DNA of 64,000 nt from Bacillota bacterium (lineage in GTDB: Bacteria; Bacillota; Clostridia; Lachnospirales; Lachnospiraceae): the NCBI GenBank assembly GCA_023387655.1, contig JAEWHR010000116.1, positions 23,878 through 87,877 of the forward strand, given 5' to 3'. Shown here piece by piece: positions 7,962 through 16,885 of this stretch. Both the position numbers and the translations under genes were made by a program. How positions within the stretch are numbered: the first letter of the stretch is position 1; each line of letters opens with the position of its first letter. The notes under the pieces are model-generated. The model searched no databases, was not told where the DNA came from, and saw nothing but the letters and a program-made list of their open reading frames with translations.

Positions 7962-9413
7962 ATGTTAAACAATAGATTTACAGAATATAAACTTAGCGGA
8001 GAAATTATACAAGCCCTATCCATGCTTCATTATATAGAACCAACACCAATTCAGGAAAAGGTTATACCACTTGCTTTAGAAGGAAAAGACATTATAGCAA
8101 AATCAAAAACTGGGAGTGGTAAAACAGCAGCCTTTGCTATTCCGATATGTGAGAGTATTGTCTGGGAAGATAATTTGCCCCAAGCTCTTGTTCTGGAACC
8201 AACAAGAGAGCTAGCTTACCAGGTAAAGGATGAGATTTTTAACATTGGACGTATGAAACGAATCAAGGTACCAGTAGTTTTTGGTGGATTTCCATTTGAT
8301 AAGCAGGCACTTACTTTAAAGCAAAAATCACACATTGTAGTTGGTACACCGGGTAGAGTGCTAGATCATTGTGAATCAGGGACATTAAAGTGTGATAATA
8401 TAAAATATGTTATCATAGATGAAGCAGACCTAATGCTTGATATGGGATTTTTAGAAGACGTGAAACGTATACTTTCCTATTTATCAGAGAATATAAATAT
8501 AATGCTATTTTCAGCTACAATGGGTGAAGCATTATATACTCTAAGCGATGAGTTCATGAACTCGCCTATCGAAGTAAAGCTAGAAGATAGTACAGAAACT
8601 GTGGATAGTATTGAACAGTTAGGATGTTTTGTAACAGAGGAGGATAAGTATGAGCTATTTCTTTCTATGTTATATAAAAACAACCCATCGAATGCAATGA
8701 TATTTTGTGGTACCAGAGAAATGGTGGAGGTATTATATTATAAATTAAAGAAGGAAAACATTTGGTGTGGTATGCTACATGGGCTTATTGATCAAAAACA
8801 ACGAATTCATACAATTGAGGATTTTCGTACTGGTGGATTTCGTTTTCTAATCGCTACGGATGTGGCAGCCAGAGGCGTTGATTTTGATGATATTAGTCAT
8901 GTAATAAATTACGATTTGCCTACATCAAAAGAGACCTATGTTCATAGAATAGGACGAACAGGACGGAATGGAAAGAGTGGTGTTGCTATTAGTTTAATTC
9001 GTGAGGAAGAAAAAAAGATGCTTACGTCAATTGAAACATTTACAGGAACACCAATCCAAATCGTTATTCCACCAACAAAGGAAGAAGTTAAAGATTTTTT
9101 ATATAAAGAAAAATTCTACGAGTCTCAGCAAAAAAAGCAGGAACGAAAAAAGAAAAAAGGTGATGTGTTTCAATCTAAGATTATGAAACTGACAATTAGT
9201 GGTGGTAGAAAATCGAAGCTTAGAACCTGTGAGGTAGTCGGAACTATCTGTGGCATTGAAGGAATCGATGGGAATGAAGATATCGGAGTGATCGATATAA
9301 GAGATAGTATTACCTATGTTGAGATTCTAAACGGGAAAGGTGATCTAGTTCTTAAAGAACTTCCTAAGCGAACGATGAAAGGTAAGTGTAGAAAAGTTAG
9401 TATAAGTAAATAA
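7962..9413 (+). CDS. dbpA: DEAD-box RNA helicase, DbpA/YxiN type
   Basis: A 483-residue cytosolic ATP-dependent RNA helicase. All core motifs are present in order: Q motif (PTPIQEKV), Walker A AKSKTGSGKT, PTRELA, TPGR, DEAD (153-156), SAT, IFCGT, ATDVAARGVDF and HRIGRTGR. After residue about 400 comes a basic linker (KKQERKKKKGD) and a C-terminal domain (about 407-483) with the pattern of the DbpA RNA-binding domain (KLTISGGRKSKLR, GTICGIEGIDGNEDIGVIDI). That domain in DbpA/YxiN recognises hairpin 92 of 23S rRNA, so a role in large-subunit assembly is expected. GGAAAGGAA precedes the ATG and a good promoter lies at 7900-7927. Confidence is high for the family, a little lower for the specific symbol. 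Confidence 0.88.
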   Translation: MLNNRFTEYKLSGEIIQALSMLHYIEPTPIQEKVIPLALEGKDIIAKSKTGSGKTAAFAIPICESIVWEDNLPQALVLEPTRELAYQVKDEIFNIGRMKRIKVPVVFGGFPFDKQALTLKQKSHIVVGTPGRVLDHCESGTLKCDNIKYVIIDEADLMLDMGFLEDVKRILSYLSENINIMLFSATMGEALYTLSDEFMNSPIEVKLEDSTETVDSIEQLGCFVTEEDKYELFLSMLYKNNPSNAMIFCGTREMVEVLYYKLKKENIWCGMLHGLIDQKQRIHTIEDFRTGGFRFLIATDVAARGVDFDDISHVINYDLPTSKETYVHRIGRTGRNGKSGVAISLIREEEKKMLTSIETFTGTPIQIVIPPTKEEVKDFLYKEKFYESQQKKQERKKKKGDVFQSKIMKLTISGGRKSKLRTCEVVGTICGIEGIDGNEDIGVIDIRDSITYVEILNGKGDLVLKELPKRTMKGKCRKVSISK

Positions 9414-9718
9414 AGAAGAGTCTATGAATTTTACTAAAGCGTTAAGAAAAAACTATAAAAATCTAATATCTTGTGTTATCCTATAAGTGTAGCTCCTTTC
9501 TGAAGTATGGGTTTATTATTGTGTTGTTGTTAACTCAATTTTACTATAAATCAGATGGGAGTTTTCTTAGTTTAAGGTATAAAATCAAAAAATAAAGAAG
9601 GGATACCATTGCTACAATCTAAATCTCGGATAATTATTACATATTAAGTGGGGAGACATTGATAATGAAACGGATATCTACAAAAGAAACAAGGGGTGAA
9701 ATTTGAAAGGAGAAGGAA
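9414..9718 (+). other. Intergenic region before the yesN-type regulator
   Basis: There is no convincing gene. Two very short frames with plausible ribosome sites occur (12 codons from TTG near 9609; 13 codons from ATG near 9665), but neither has independent support. No terminator with a clear T run was found after the helicase. Confidence 0.35.
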
Positions 9719-11311
9719 ATGTATCGAGTTTTACTTGTGGATGATGAGGATATAGCAAGAGAATCAATCAGTCGCTGCATTAATTGGTCTGATTTAGGAT
9801 TATCACTAGTTGGAACATGTAAAAATGGTAAGGAAGCCATTCTGTTTGTCACGGAACATGAGGTGGATATTGTACTAACAGATATCTGTATGCCATATGT
9901 AGATGGGATGGAATTAAGCAAATTCTTATATGAGAGCCACAAAGACATAAGTATAGTAATATTTAGTGGATATCATGAATTTGAATATGCAAAACAAGCA
10001 ATGAAGTATAAAGTAGTCGAGTATTTATTAAAGCCTGTAACGGCGAAGGATTTAAAAGATGTTTTATCAAATCTTACCAATGAGCTGAATAAGAATCGAA
10101 AAGAACAACAAGAAATAACAATAATGAAACAAGAATACAAAAAAAGTTTACCTTTAGTGAAAGGACAAGTTTTGTCTGATTTGATGCTTGTTGGAAATCC
10201 TGACGAGCGGTTAAAAAGTGATTTACAAAGACTGCAAATACATATTGAAGATTCCAACTTACGTGTGGTATCTTTTGTGGTGACATCGTTTGAATCTGAT
10301 GAACCAAAGCAAAGTGCTTTAATATTAATTACCATAGTGAAAATTATTGAGACAACGATGAAAGACAATAATGATGGTATCGTTTTTCAAGGTGTAGAGA
10401 ATGGAATCTACCTAATCTTTCATACGTCACAAAAAAGGACGCTTGAGGATAGAATTCACTTAATTCTTCATGACATTAAGAAAAACATTGAAGAAACGTT
10501 ATCCTTTCATATTCAGATTGGAATGGGCGGATGGGTTCATGGTATTAACAACCTTACAGTTTCGTTTGAAGAAGCAAAGCGTGCGCTTTCCTATCGTTAT
10601 TTGGATCAAAATACTTATATTTGGGATATTGAAAAAATCAAGATGGTGGATAATATAAGCATTTACAAGTATTTAGAGTTATTTGAAACAGCTATTAAGG
10701 GATATGATAAGGATGAAATTAAAAAACTACTGGAGCAATTACAATTAGATTTTACAATTGGTTATCTTGATAAGAATAGAATTTTGCTTTATTTACAAAG
10801 AATTATATTATTAACGCGAAAATTATTAGAAGAAGCAGATTTAATAAATAACAATAAAATACCAAAAGAACACGAAATATTAGAGCAGATAAGTAAAGTA
10901 CCTTATTTGGAGCAGGCAATGAAGATGCTACTTTACTATCTGAATGAGGTTGCTTGTCAGTTAAGTGTTGGTAAGGAAAGTAATAATGAAAGGTTAGTTG
11001 CACAAGCAAAAGCTTATTTAATGAAAAATTATAGTAATCCGGAATTAAGTCTATCTATTTTATGCCAAGAATTATTCATTAGTCCTTCGTACTTTAGCTC
11101 AATTTATAAAGCAACGACGGGTGAAACATATTTAGATACCTTAAACCAAATACGCCTAGAGCAGTCAAAACTACTATTACTTAATACAAATCTTAAAAAT
11201 TATGAGGTTGCTTTAAAAGTAGGTTTTAGTGATCCTCATTACTTTAATATCGTTTTTAAGAAAGCAACGAAAATGACGCCAAAAGAGTTTGCTAGAAGAT
11301 ATGATAGCTAG
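9719..11311 (+). CDS. YesN-type response regulator (receiver plus AraC HTH)
   Basis: A 530-residue transcription factor. The receiver domain is residues 1-120 with VDDED, phospho-acceptor Asp55 (LTDICMPY) and Lys in LLKPV. A long middle region (about 125-415) of YesN type contains a GGDEF-like remnant. The C-terminal double helix-turn-helix of the AraC family is at about 428-528 (LSLSILCQELFISPSYFSSI; VALKVGFSDPHYFNIVFKK). AAAGGAG precedes the ATG. The kinase gene follows 11 nt after its stop and a membrane-anchored sugar-binding protein comes next, so it is the output of that sensor. Its likely target is the sugar ABC importer at 14218-17953, by analogy with the clostridial XylFII-LytS/YesN system. 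Confidence 0.92.
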   Translation: MYRVLLVDDEDIARESISRCINWSDLGLSLVGTCKNGKEAILFVTEHEVDIVLTDICMPYVDGMELSKFLYESHKDISIVIFSGYHEFEYAKQAMKYKVVEYLLKPVTAKDLKDVLSNLTNELNKNRKEQQEITIMKQEYKKSLPLVKGQVLSDLMLVGNPDERLKSDLQRLQIHIEDSNLRVVSFVVTSFESDEPKQSALILITIVKIIETTMKDNNDGIVFQGVENGIYLIFHTSQKRTLEDRIHLILHDIKKNIEETLSFHIQIGMGGWVHGINNLTVSFEEAKRALSYRYLDQNTYIWDIEKIKMVDNISIYKYLELFETAIKGYDKDEIKKLLEQLQLDFTIGYLDKNRILLYLQRIILLTRKLLEEADLINNNKIPKEHEILEQISKVPYLEQAMKMLLYYLNEVACQLSVGKESNNERLVAQAKAYLMKNYSNPELSLSILCQELFISPSYFSSIYKATTGETYLDTLNQIRLEQSKLLLLNTNLKNYEVALKVGFSDPHYFNIVFKKATKMTPKEFARRYDS

Positions 11312-11322
11312 AGGGGGAAGCG

Positions 11323-13080
11323 ATGAATTATCAATTTAAGACGATACGATCAAAGATTTTAGCATCATTTCTTATATTGATCATCCCAATGATTATCATA
11401 GCAACCAAAATATCGATGACGTATACCGAAAACTCAGTTGTAATGAATTCGATGGAATATACAACTGAGCTCATAAACCAAATGAACTCGGATGTTGACT
11501 CCTATATCGGATACATGGAGAATATTTCTCAATTAGTGTTGATGGATTCTGATGTACATACTTTTTTAAATAGTGATTATGAAGAAATCGATAGTAGACA
11601 GTTGGCTAGAGAACGAGTTGTTAATCAGTTTGAAACGATACTAGATATAAGAAATGATATCACTAATCTCGCGGCCATTGGAGCAAATGGAAGGTACATA
11701 TTAAATCGAGGAGACGATGAGATTAATCCATACCTTGATATGAAACAAAAAGAATGGTACAAAAAAGCGATCGAGAGTAAGGGTAAGATATGTATCTCTT
11801 CTTCACACGTTCAAAATATTGTGAATGGTAAATATCAATGGGTGGTAAGTTTAAGTAGAGCAATCATAGACAGTGAGACTGGTACTGTGATTGGAGCGCT
11901 GTTGGTTGATTTAAATTATAATGTAATTAATAATCTTTGTAAAAAAATTAATCTAGGCAATAAAGGATATATATTTTTATTGGATGAACAGGGGAATATA
12001 ATTTATCATCCCAAACAGCAGCTTATCTATAATGGTCTGATTAATGAAATGACATTAGAAGTGAAGGAATGTAAGGAGAGTTATTTTTTAACGGAGGGAA
12101 TTGATAAAAAACTTTATGTAATTTCTAGGTCAGAGAAAACTGGTTGGACAGCAGTGGGAGTTGCTAATGTATCAGAATTATTCGAGCAAAAAACACAGAC
12201 ACAGAAACTTTATATCATCAGTACGATTGTTATCCTTCTAATCGCAATGTTACTATCCATACTAATATCAAGGGCGATAACAAAGCCAATAAAAAAACTA
12301 AGGGATTCAATGAAGGAAGTAGAAAAAGGTAATTTTCACGAAAAGGTAGATACCTATGGTAGTGATGAGATTTCAAACCTAGGTAAGTCGTATAACATAA
12401 TGATACGAACCGTTGAAGAACTGATGGAAGCACAAGTCAAAGATCAAGAGCAAAAAAGAAAGAGTGAACTTCGTGCCTTACAGGCACAGATCAATCCACA
12501 CTTCTTATATAATACCTTGGATTCTATTGTGTGGATGGCAGAGGAAGGGAAAAATCAAGAAGTAGTTACAATGACAGCATCCTTAGCTAAATTATTTCGT
12601 CAAAGTATTAGCAATGAAGCAGAAGAAGTAACTCTTCGTCAGGAAGTTGATTACGTTAGAAATTATCTTGTCATTCAAAAAATGCGGTATAAAGAACAAT
12701 TAAATTATGACATTCAAGTTCCAGAATCTATTCTAAATTACTATGTGATTAAATTAATCATACAACCTTTGGTTGAAAACGCTTTATATCATGGAGTGAA
12801 GTATAAGGAAGGGGTAGGGACAATCTTAGTGGATGGATATGAAACTGAAAGTTCAGTGGTTCTTCAGGTGATAGATGATGGAATTGGGATGGATGAAGAA
12901 GAACTATCTCAACTATTTGAGAAAAGAAAATCGACTCACAAAACCAACCGCGTGGCAGTACGTAATATTCATAATCGTATACAGCTTCACTATGGGAAAG
13001 AGTTCGGATTAAGTTTTGAGAGTAAGAAAGGTTACGGGACAAAAGTGAAGGTTATCCTGCCAAAAAGAATGAGTCTTTAA
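11323..13080 (+). CDS. YesM-type sensor histidine kinase
   Basis: A 585-residue membrane kinase. TM1 is at about residues 13-31, an extracytoplasmic dCache-like sensor (about 35-285) with YLDMKQKEWYKKA follows, then TM2 (about 291-311) and a HAMP domain (ITKPIKKLRDSM). The His_kinase domain carries QINPHFLYNTLDS with phospho-acceptor His393. A HATPase_c domain closes the protein (PLVENALYHGVK, DDGIGMD, YGKEFGLSFES). GAGGGGGA precedes the ATG. Its stop overlaps an ATG for the next frame (TAATG), so it is co-translated with the binding protein. It presumably transmits ligand occupancy of that protein to the YesN regulator. Confidence 0.93.
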   Translation: MNYQFKTIRSKILASFLILIIPMIIIATKISMTYTENSVVMNSMEYTTELINQMNSDVDSYIGYMENISQLVLMDSDVHTFLNSDYEEIDSRQLARERVVNQFETILDIRNDITNLAAIGANGRYILNRGDDEINPYLDMKQKEWYKKAIESKGKICISSSHVQNIVNGKYQWVVSLSRAIIDSETGTVIGALLVDLNYNVINNLCKKINLGNKGYIFLLDEQGNIIYHPKQQLIYNGLINEMTLEVKECKESYFLTEGIDKKLYVISRSEKTGWTAVGVANVSELFEQKTQTQKLYIISTIVILLIAMLLSILISRAITKPIKKLRDSMKEVEKGNFHEKVDTYGSDEISNLGKSYNIMIRTVEELMEAQVKDQEQKRKSELRALQAQINPHFLYNTLDSIVWMAEEGKNQEVVTMTASLAKLFRQSISNEAEEVTLRQEVDYVRNYLVIQKMRYKEQLNYDIQVPESILNYYVIKLIIQPLVENALYHGVKYKEGVGTILVDGYETESSVVLQVIDDGIGMDEEELSQLFEKRKSTHKTNRVAVRNIHNRIQLHYGKEFGLSFESKKGYGTKVKVILPKRMSL

Positions 13081-13106
13081 TGAAATGTTCAGGATTGGAG
13101 GTAAAA

Positions 13107-14084
13107 TTGAAGCATAAGAAGGTAATATTAATCAGTTCTATGATGCTACTTACGCTAAGTCTTGTGTTCATAATTTACATAAGAACTATAGAAAAACCGA
13201 AACAGTATTATATGATTTGTATCCCCAAAGTATTAGATGACTCTATTGATTTTTGGAGAGTCCTTAAAGAGGGAGTTGAGATGGCGGCCTATGAATATGA
13301 GGTTACGTTAGAATTTATGGCGCCTGAAAAGGAAGAAGACTACCAGGTGCAGAATGCACTCATTAAAGAAGCAATCAAGAAAAAACCCGACGCAATATTA
13401 CTAGCGGCAGCAGACTATGAAAAGACATACGAAGCTGCAAAAGAAATGAAGGATGCAGGAATTAAACTTGTTGTAATCGATTCAGGAATGAAACAAGAGA
13501 TTGCAGATATTACCGTTGCAACAGACAACATACAGGCAGGAATCAGAGTTGGTGCAGTTACCAAAAATCTGATTCGCAAGAGTGGAAAAATAGGTGTTAT
13601 TAGTTTTGTAAAAAATTCAAAAACAGCAATGGATCGAGAAGAGGGACTCAACATCGGTCTAAGTGATGATCGTGATAAAATAGAAGCCGTCTATTATTGC
13701 GATTCTAATTATGATAAAGCATATGAAGGAACAACAGAGTTATTAACTAAATATCCAGAGATTACTGTTATTGTCGGTTTAAATCAATATTCAGCAATTG
13801 GAGCAGCTAGAGCTATCAAAGATATGGCAATGGAATCAAAAGTGAAATTAGTAGGTATTGATAGCTCAATCGAACAGATTCAATATTTAGAAGAAGGTAT
13901 TTTTGAGGCAATTGTAGTACAGAAACCATTTAATATTGGATACCTTGGGGTTGAAAAAGCGCTTAAGCTTCTAAAAGAGGAATATGTTCCAAAAGAATTG
14001 GATTCCGGTTGCGCATTAATTACAAAAGATAATATGTTTATTGGTATGAATCAAAAGTTAATCTTTCCATTCAAAGAAGAATGA
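13107..14084 (+). CDS. Membrane-anchored periplasmic-binding-protein sensor (XylFII-like)
   Basis: About 325 residues. It has one N-terminal hydrophobic segment (about residues 5-24) with no lipobox Cys, so it should stay tethered to the membrane. The rest is a Peripla_BP_4-type sugar-binding fold: YYMICIPKVLDDSIDFW, KKPDAILLAAADYE, IKLVVIDSGM, IGVISFVKNS, and VKLVGIDSSIEQIQYL. TTG at 13107 is preferred because GGAGG lies 5 nt upstream; an earlier in-frame ATG at 13080 overlaps the kinase stop but lacks a site of its own. It differs from the transporter's own binding lipoprotein (16886) in lacking the lipid anchor. It probably senses the sugar for the YesM kinase rather than transporting it. 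The ligand is not predictable from sequence alone. Confidence 0.82.
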   Translation: MKHKKVILISSMMLLTLSLVFIIYIRTIEKPKQYYMICIPKVLDDSIDFWRVLKEGVEMAAYEYEVTLEFMAPEKEEDYQVQNALIKEAIKKKPDAILLAAADYEKTYEAAKEMKDAGIKLVVIDSGMKQEIADITVATDNIQAGIRVGAVTKNLIRKSGKIGVISFVKNSKTAMDREEGLNIGLSDDRDKIEAVYYCDSNYDKAYEGTTELLTKYPEITVIVGLNQYSAIGAARAIKDMAMESKVKLVGIDSSIEQIQYLEEGIFEAIVVQKPFNIGYLGVEKALKLLKEEYVPKELDSGCALITKDNMFIGMNQKLIFPFKEE

Positions 14085-14092
14085 TTTTCTAT

Positions 14093-14137
14093 AAGGTTAA
14101 AAAACTACATTGAAATAGTAGTTTTTTAACCTTTTTT
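14093..14137 (+). terminator. Terminator of the three-gene sensor operon
   Basis: AAGGTTAAAAAACTAC pairs with GTAGTTTTTTAACCTT around a short AT loop and is followed by TTTT. It separates the sensor genes from the transporter, so the transporter must have its own promoter; a TATAAT at 14175-14180 is the best -10 candidate. Confidence 0.85.
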
Positions 14138-14217
14138 CATAGATTTATCTATTAAAATATACAAAATAGTCCTCTATAATATAGGAAAGTTAGTAAATAT
14201 TAACAACAAAGGAAAGG

Positions 14218-15720
14218 GTGAAGACTTTGGGGAATGTTATTATTACCATGAAAGGTATTAATAAAGCCTTTTCAGGAGTTCCAGCTTTAAAGGATGCAAG
14301 GTTAGAAGTCTGTACCGGAGAGGTACATGCACTGATGGGCGAAAATGGTGCTGGAAAATCGACATTGATGAAGATTCTAACTGGAATTTATTGCAAAGAC
14401 TCAGGGGCGATAATCTATGATGGGAAAGAAATTGATTTTAAAAATCCACGTGAAGCAAAAGAAGCAGGGATTACAATTGTACATCAAGAATTAAACATGA
14501 TGAATCATTTAACAGTTGCACAAAATCTTTTCATAGGTAGAGAAGATATGAAAGGTTATTTTATCAACGACAATAAAATGAACGAAAAAGCACTAGCATT
14601 GTTTGACAAATTAAATATCTCAATTAGTCCAAAAGAAATTATGGGAAATCTGACGGTTGGAAAACAGCAGATGGTTGAGATAGCAAAAGCAATATCTACG
14701 GATGCTAAAGTTATTATTTTTGATGAACCAACCGCTGCCTTGACTGATGTAGAGATTACAGAGCTATTTAAGGTCATTACTGATCTAAAGAAAAAAGGAA
14801 TAGCAATCATCTACATCTCTCATCGAATGGATGAAATAAAGATGATTACAGACCGCGTAACCATTATGCGCGATGGAGAATATGTAGGTACCTTGATTTC
14901 CAGTGAATGCTGTAAATCTGACATTATAAATATGATGGTAGGACGAGTTATCTATGAGCATCCAAAACAATTTAGTAATGTAAAAGAGAATGCAAAGGTG
15001 GTTCTCTCAGTAAAGAACTTAAATGCAGGAAGATTGGTAAAAGACGTTAGTTTTGAATTAAAGCAAGGAGAAATTCTTGGTATTTCTGGACTTATGGGTT
15101 CCGGCAGAACAGAACTTGCTAGAGCGATTTTTGGTGCAGATAAGATAGATAGCGGTGAACTCTATGTAAAGGATAAAAAGGTTACAATAAAGTCTCCCAT
15201 GGATGCTGTGAAATATGGGATAGGATATCTTTCAGAAGATAGAAAACGATTTGGAATTATAGTAGAAAAGTCAGTATCAGATAATTCAGTATTAGCTACC
15301 TTAGAGCATTATACAAAAGGGATTTTTCTAAAGAAAAAGAAAATAAGAAAAGACTCTGAAAAATATGCAAAACTACTTAATACAAAAACTCCATCAGTAG
15401 ATGCCTATGTTAAAAATCTATCCGGAGGAAATCAGCAAAAGGTTGTAATTGCAAAATGGTTAATCCGAAACAGTGATATCATAATTTTTGATGAACCAAC
15501 AAGAGGAATTGATGTTGGTGCAAAAAGTGAAATTTATACCTTGATGAATGAATTAATCAAAGAGGGAAAATCGATAATTATGATTTCTTCGGAACTGACT
15601 GAAATTCTTCGAATGAGTGATCGAATTCTAGTAATGTGTGAAGGCGAAAAAACAGGAGAGTTGTCCATTGAAGAAGCAAGTCAGGAAAAGATTATGCAAT
15701 ATGCAACACTAAGGGATTAA
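14218..15720 (+). CDS. Sugar ABC importer ATPase (MglA/XylG/RbsA family)
   Basis: A 500-residue tandem ATPase of the carbohydrate uptake type 2 (CUT2) family. The first half has Walker A GENGAGKSTLMK, signature LTVGKQQMVEIAKA and Walker B VIIFDEPTAALTD. The second half has the degenerate Walker region SGLMGSGRTELARA, signature LSGGNQQKVVIAKW and IIIFDEPTRGIDVG. The GTG at 14218 is given, but its ribosome site AAAGGAAAGGG is too close; the TTG at 14227 is about 9 nt from that site and may be the real start. The permease follows 14 nt later. It energises import of a monosaccharide. Family is certain; the sugar (xylose, galactose, ribose or similar) is not. Confidence 0.92.
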   Translation: MKTLGNVIITMKGINKAFSGVPALKDARLEVCTGEVHALMGENGAGKSTLMKILTGIYCKDSGAIIYDGKEIDFKNPREAKEAGITIVHQELNMMNHLTVAQNLFIGREDMKGYFINDNKMNEKALALFDKLNISISPKEIMGNLTVGKQQMVEIAKAISTDAKVIIFDEPTAALTDVEITELFKVITDLKKKGIAIIYISHRMDEIKMITDRVTIMRDGEYVGTLISSECCKSDIINMMVGRVIYEHPKQFSNVKENAKVVLSVKNLNAGRLVKDVSFELKQGEILGISGLMGSGRTELARAIFGADKIDSGELYVKDKKVTIKSPMDAVKYGIGYLSEDRKRFGIIVEKSVSDNSVLATLEHYTKGIFLKKKKIRKDSEKYAKLLNTKTPSVDAYVKNLSGGNQQKVVIAKWLIRNSDIIIFDEPTRGIDVGAKSEIYTLMNELIKEGKSIIMISSELTEILRMSDRILVMCEGEKTGELSIEEASQEKIMQYATLRD

Positions 15721-15734
15721 TTGGAGGGAAAGAA

Positions 15735-16721
15735 ATGAATAAATTAGGAAACAAAATTAAGTCAATTGGAACTCAGAAGGTTGCAGCACTACTTGCATTA
15801 ATTGTAATTTATCTATTTTTCTTTCTGATGAGTCCAGCATTTCGTTCCATGAGTACATTAGTCAGTATCTTTGATTCCTCGTATTATATAGGGTTTATGG
15901 CAATTGGAGTGACTTTTGTAATTGTAACGGGAGGAATTGATTTATCCATAGGTACAGTGTTAATCTGTTCCGCACTTACAGGAGGAGTGCTATATGAAAA
16001 AGGCCTTCCTTTGTGGCTGTGCCTCATTATTATAGTTTTATGCGGGGCTTTCTTTGGACTATGTAATGGAATTATGGTTGCGATAATGAAATTGCCTGCA
16101 TTTATCGCCACCCTTGGCACCATGATGGTAACACGTGGGTTAGGATCCATTATAACAAAGACAAGGAGTATAACATTTCCACTTAGAACGTCAGAAGATG
16201 GTTGGTATAAATCAATATTTCGTACAGGATCCACAGAGCTATTTCCTTCTGGATTCCCAACAGGAATTATTTTATTGTTGCTATCCATGCTGGTTATGAC
16301 AATTATATTAACAAAGACGAAACCGGGAAGATACATATTATCATTAGGAAGCAATAAGGAAGCAACCAGGTTATCTGGTGTCAACATTGTAAAGTGGGAG
16401 ATTTTAGCTTATGTCATAAGCGGAACGTTTGCAGGGATTGCGGGTATTGCTTATGCCGCTATTAATTCAACATTAATGCCTGGTACAGGCAATGGATTTG
16501 AACTAGAAGCAATCGCAGGTGTTGTAATCGGAGGTACCTCTTTAGCAGGAGGAGTCGGAACTGTAACTGGAACCATCATCGGTGTATTTATCATGTGCGT
16601 ACTAAAGACAGGACTTCCATTTATTGATTTACAACCCCACTACCAGTTGTTAATCACCGGTATTGTATTAATTATCGCTGTTTATTTAGATGTTAGAAAT
16701 CGAAGAAGAAAATCTTGTTAG
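15735..16721 (+). CDS. Sugar ABC importer permease (CUT2 family)
   Basis: A 328-residue multi-spanning membrane protein of the BPL_transp_2 family, with about eight to ten hydrophobic segments. Conserved blocks include VTGGIDLSIGT, LPAFIATLGTMMVTRG, GSNKEATRLSGVN and GVVIGGTSLAGGVGTVTG, all typical of the MglC/RbsC/XylH permeases. AGGGAAAGAA lies before the ATG. The gene is 14 nt after the ATPase stop. A 164-nt gap then separates it from the binding-protein gene, which may allow independent expression. It forms the membrane channel, probably as a homodimer. Confidence 0.93.
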   Translation: MNKLGNKIKSIGTQKVAALLALIVIYLFFFLMSPAFRSMSTLVSIFDSSYYIGFMAIGVTFVIVTGGIDLSIGTVLICSALTGGVLYEKGLPLWLCLIIIVLCGAFFGLCNGIMVAIMKLPAFIATLGTMMVTRGLGSIITKTRSITFPLRTSEDGWYKSIFRTGSTELFPSGFPTGIILLLLSMLVMTIILTKTKPGRYILSLGSNKEATRLSGVNIVKWEILAYVISGTFAGIAGIAYAAINSTLMPGTGNGFELEAIAGVVIGGTSLAGGVGTVTGTIIGVFIMCVLKTGLPFIDLQPHYQLLITGIVLIIAVYLDVRNRRRKSC

Positions 16722-16885
16722 CAAACTTCTTGTTAGTAAACCGTTTGTTTCAAATAACATTGCTTATGGATCTTACGTTTTTGTATTAATTCATTCAACA
16801 TATTCGCTTATTCTATATAAGTGAAAATTTAATTTAGTACGCTTTTAATTTATATAAAAGCTAATAAAAAAGGAGGATCGAGTTT

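Noticed and set aside
9604..9705. Two short leader frames before the yesN-type regulator
   Set aside because: Each has 12-13 codons and a passable ribosome site, but no hairpin or conserved peptide pattern supports them.
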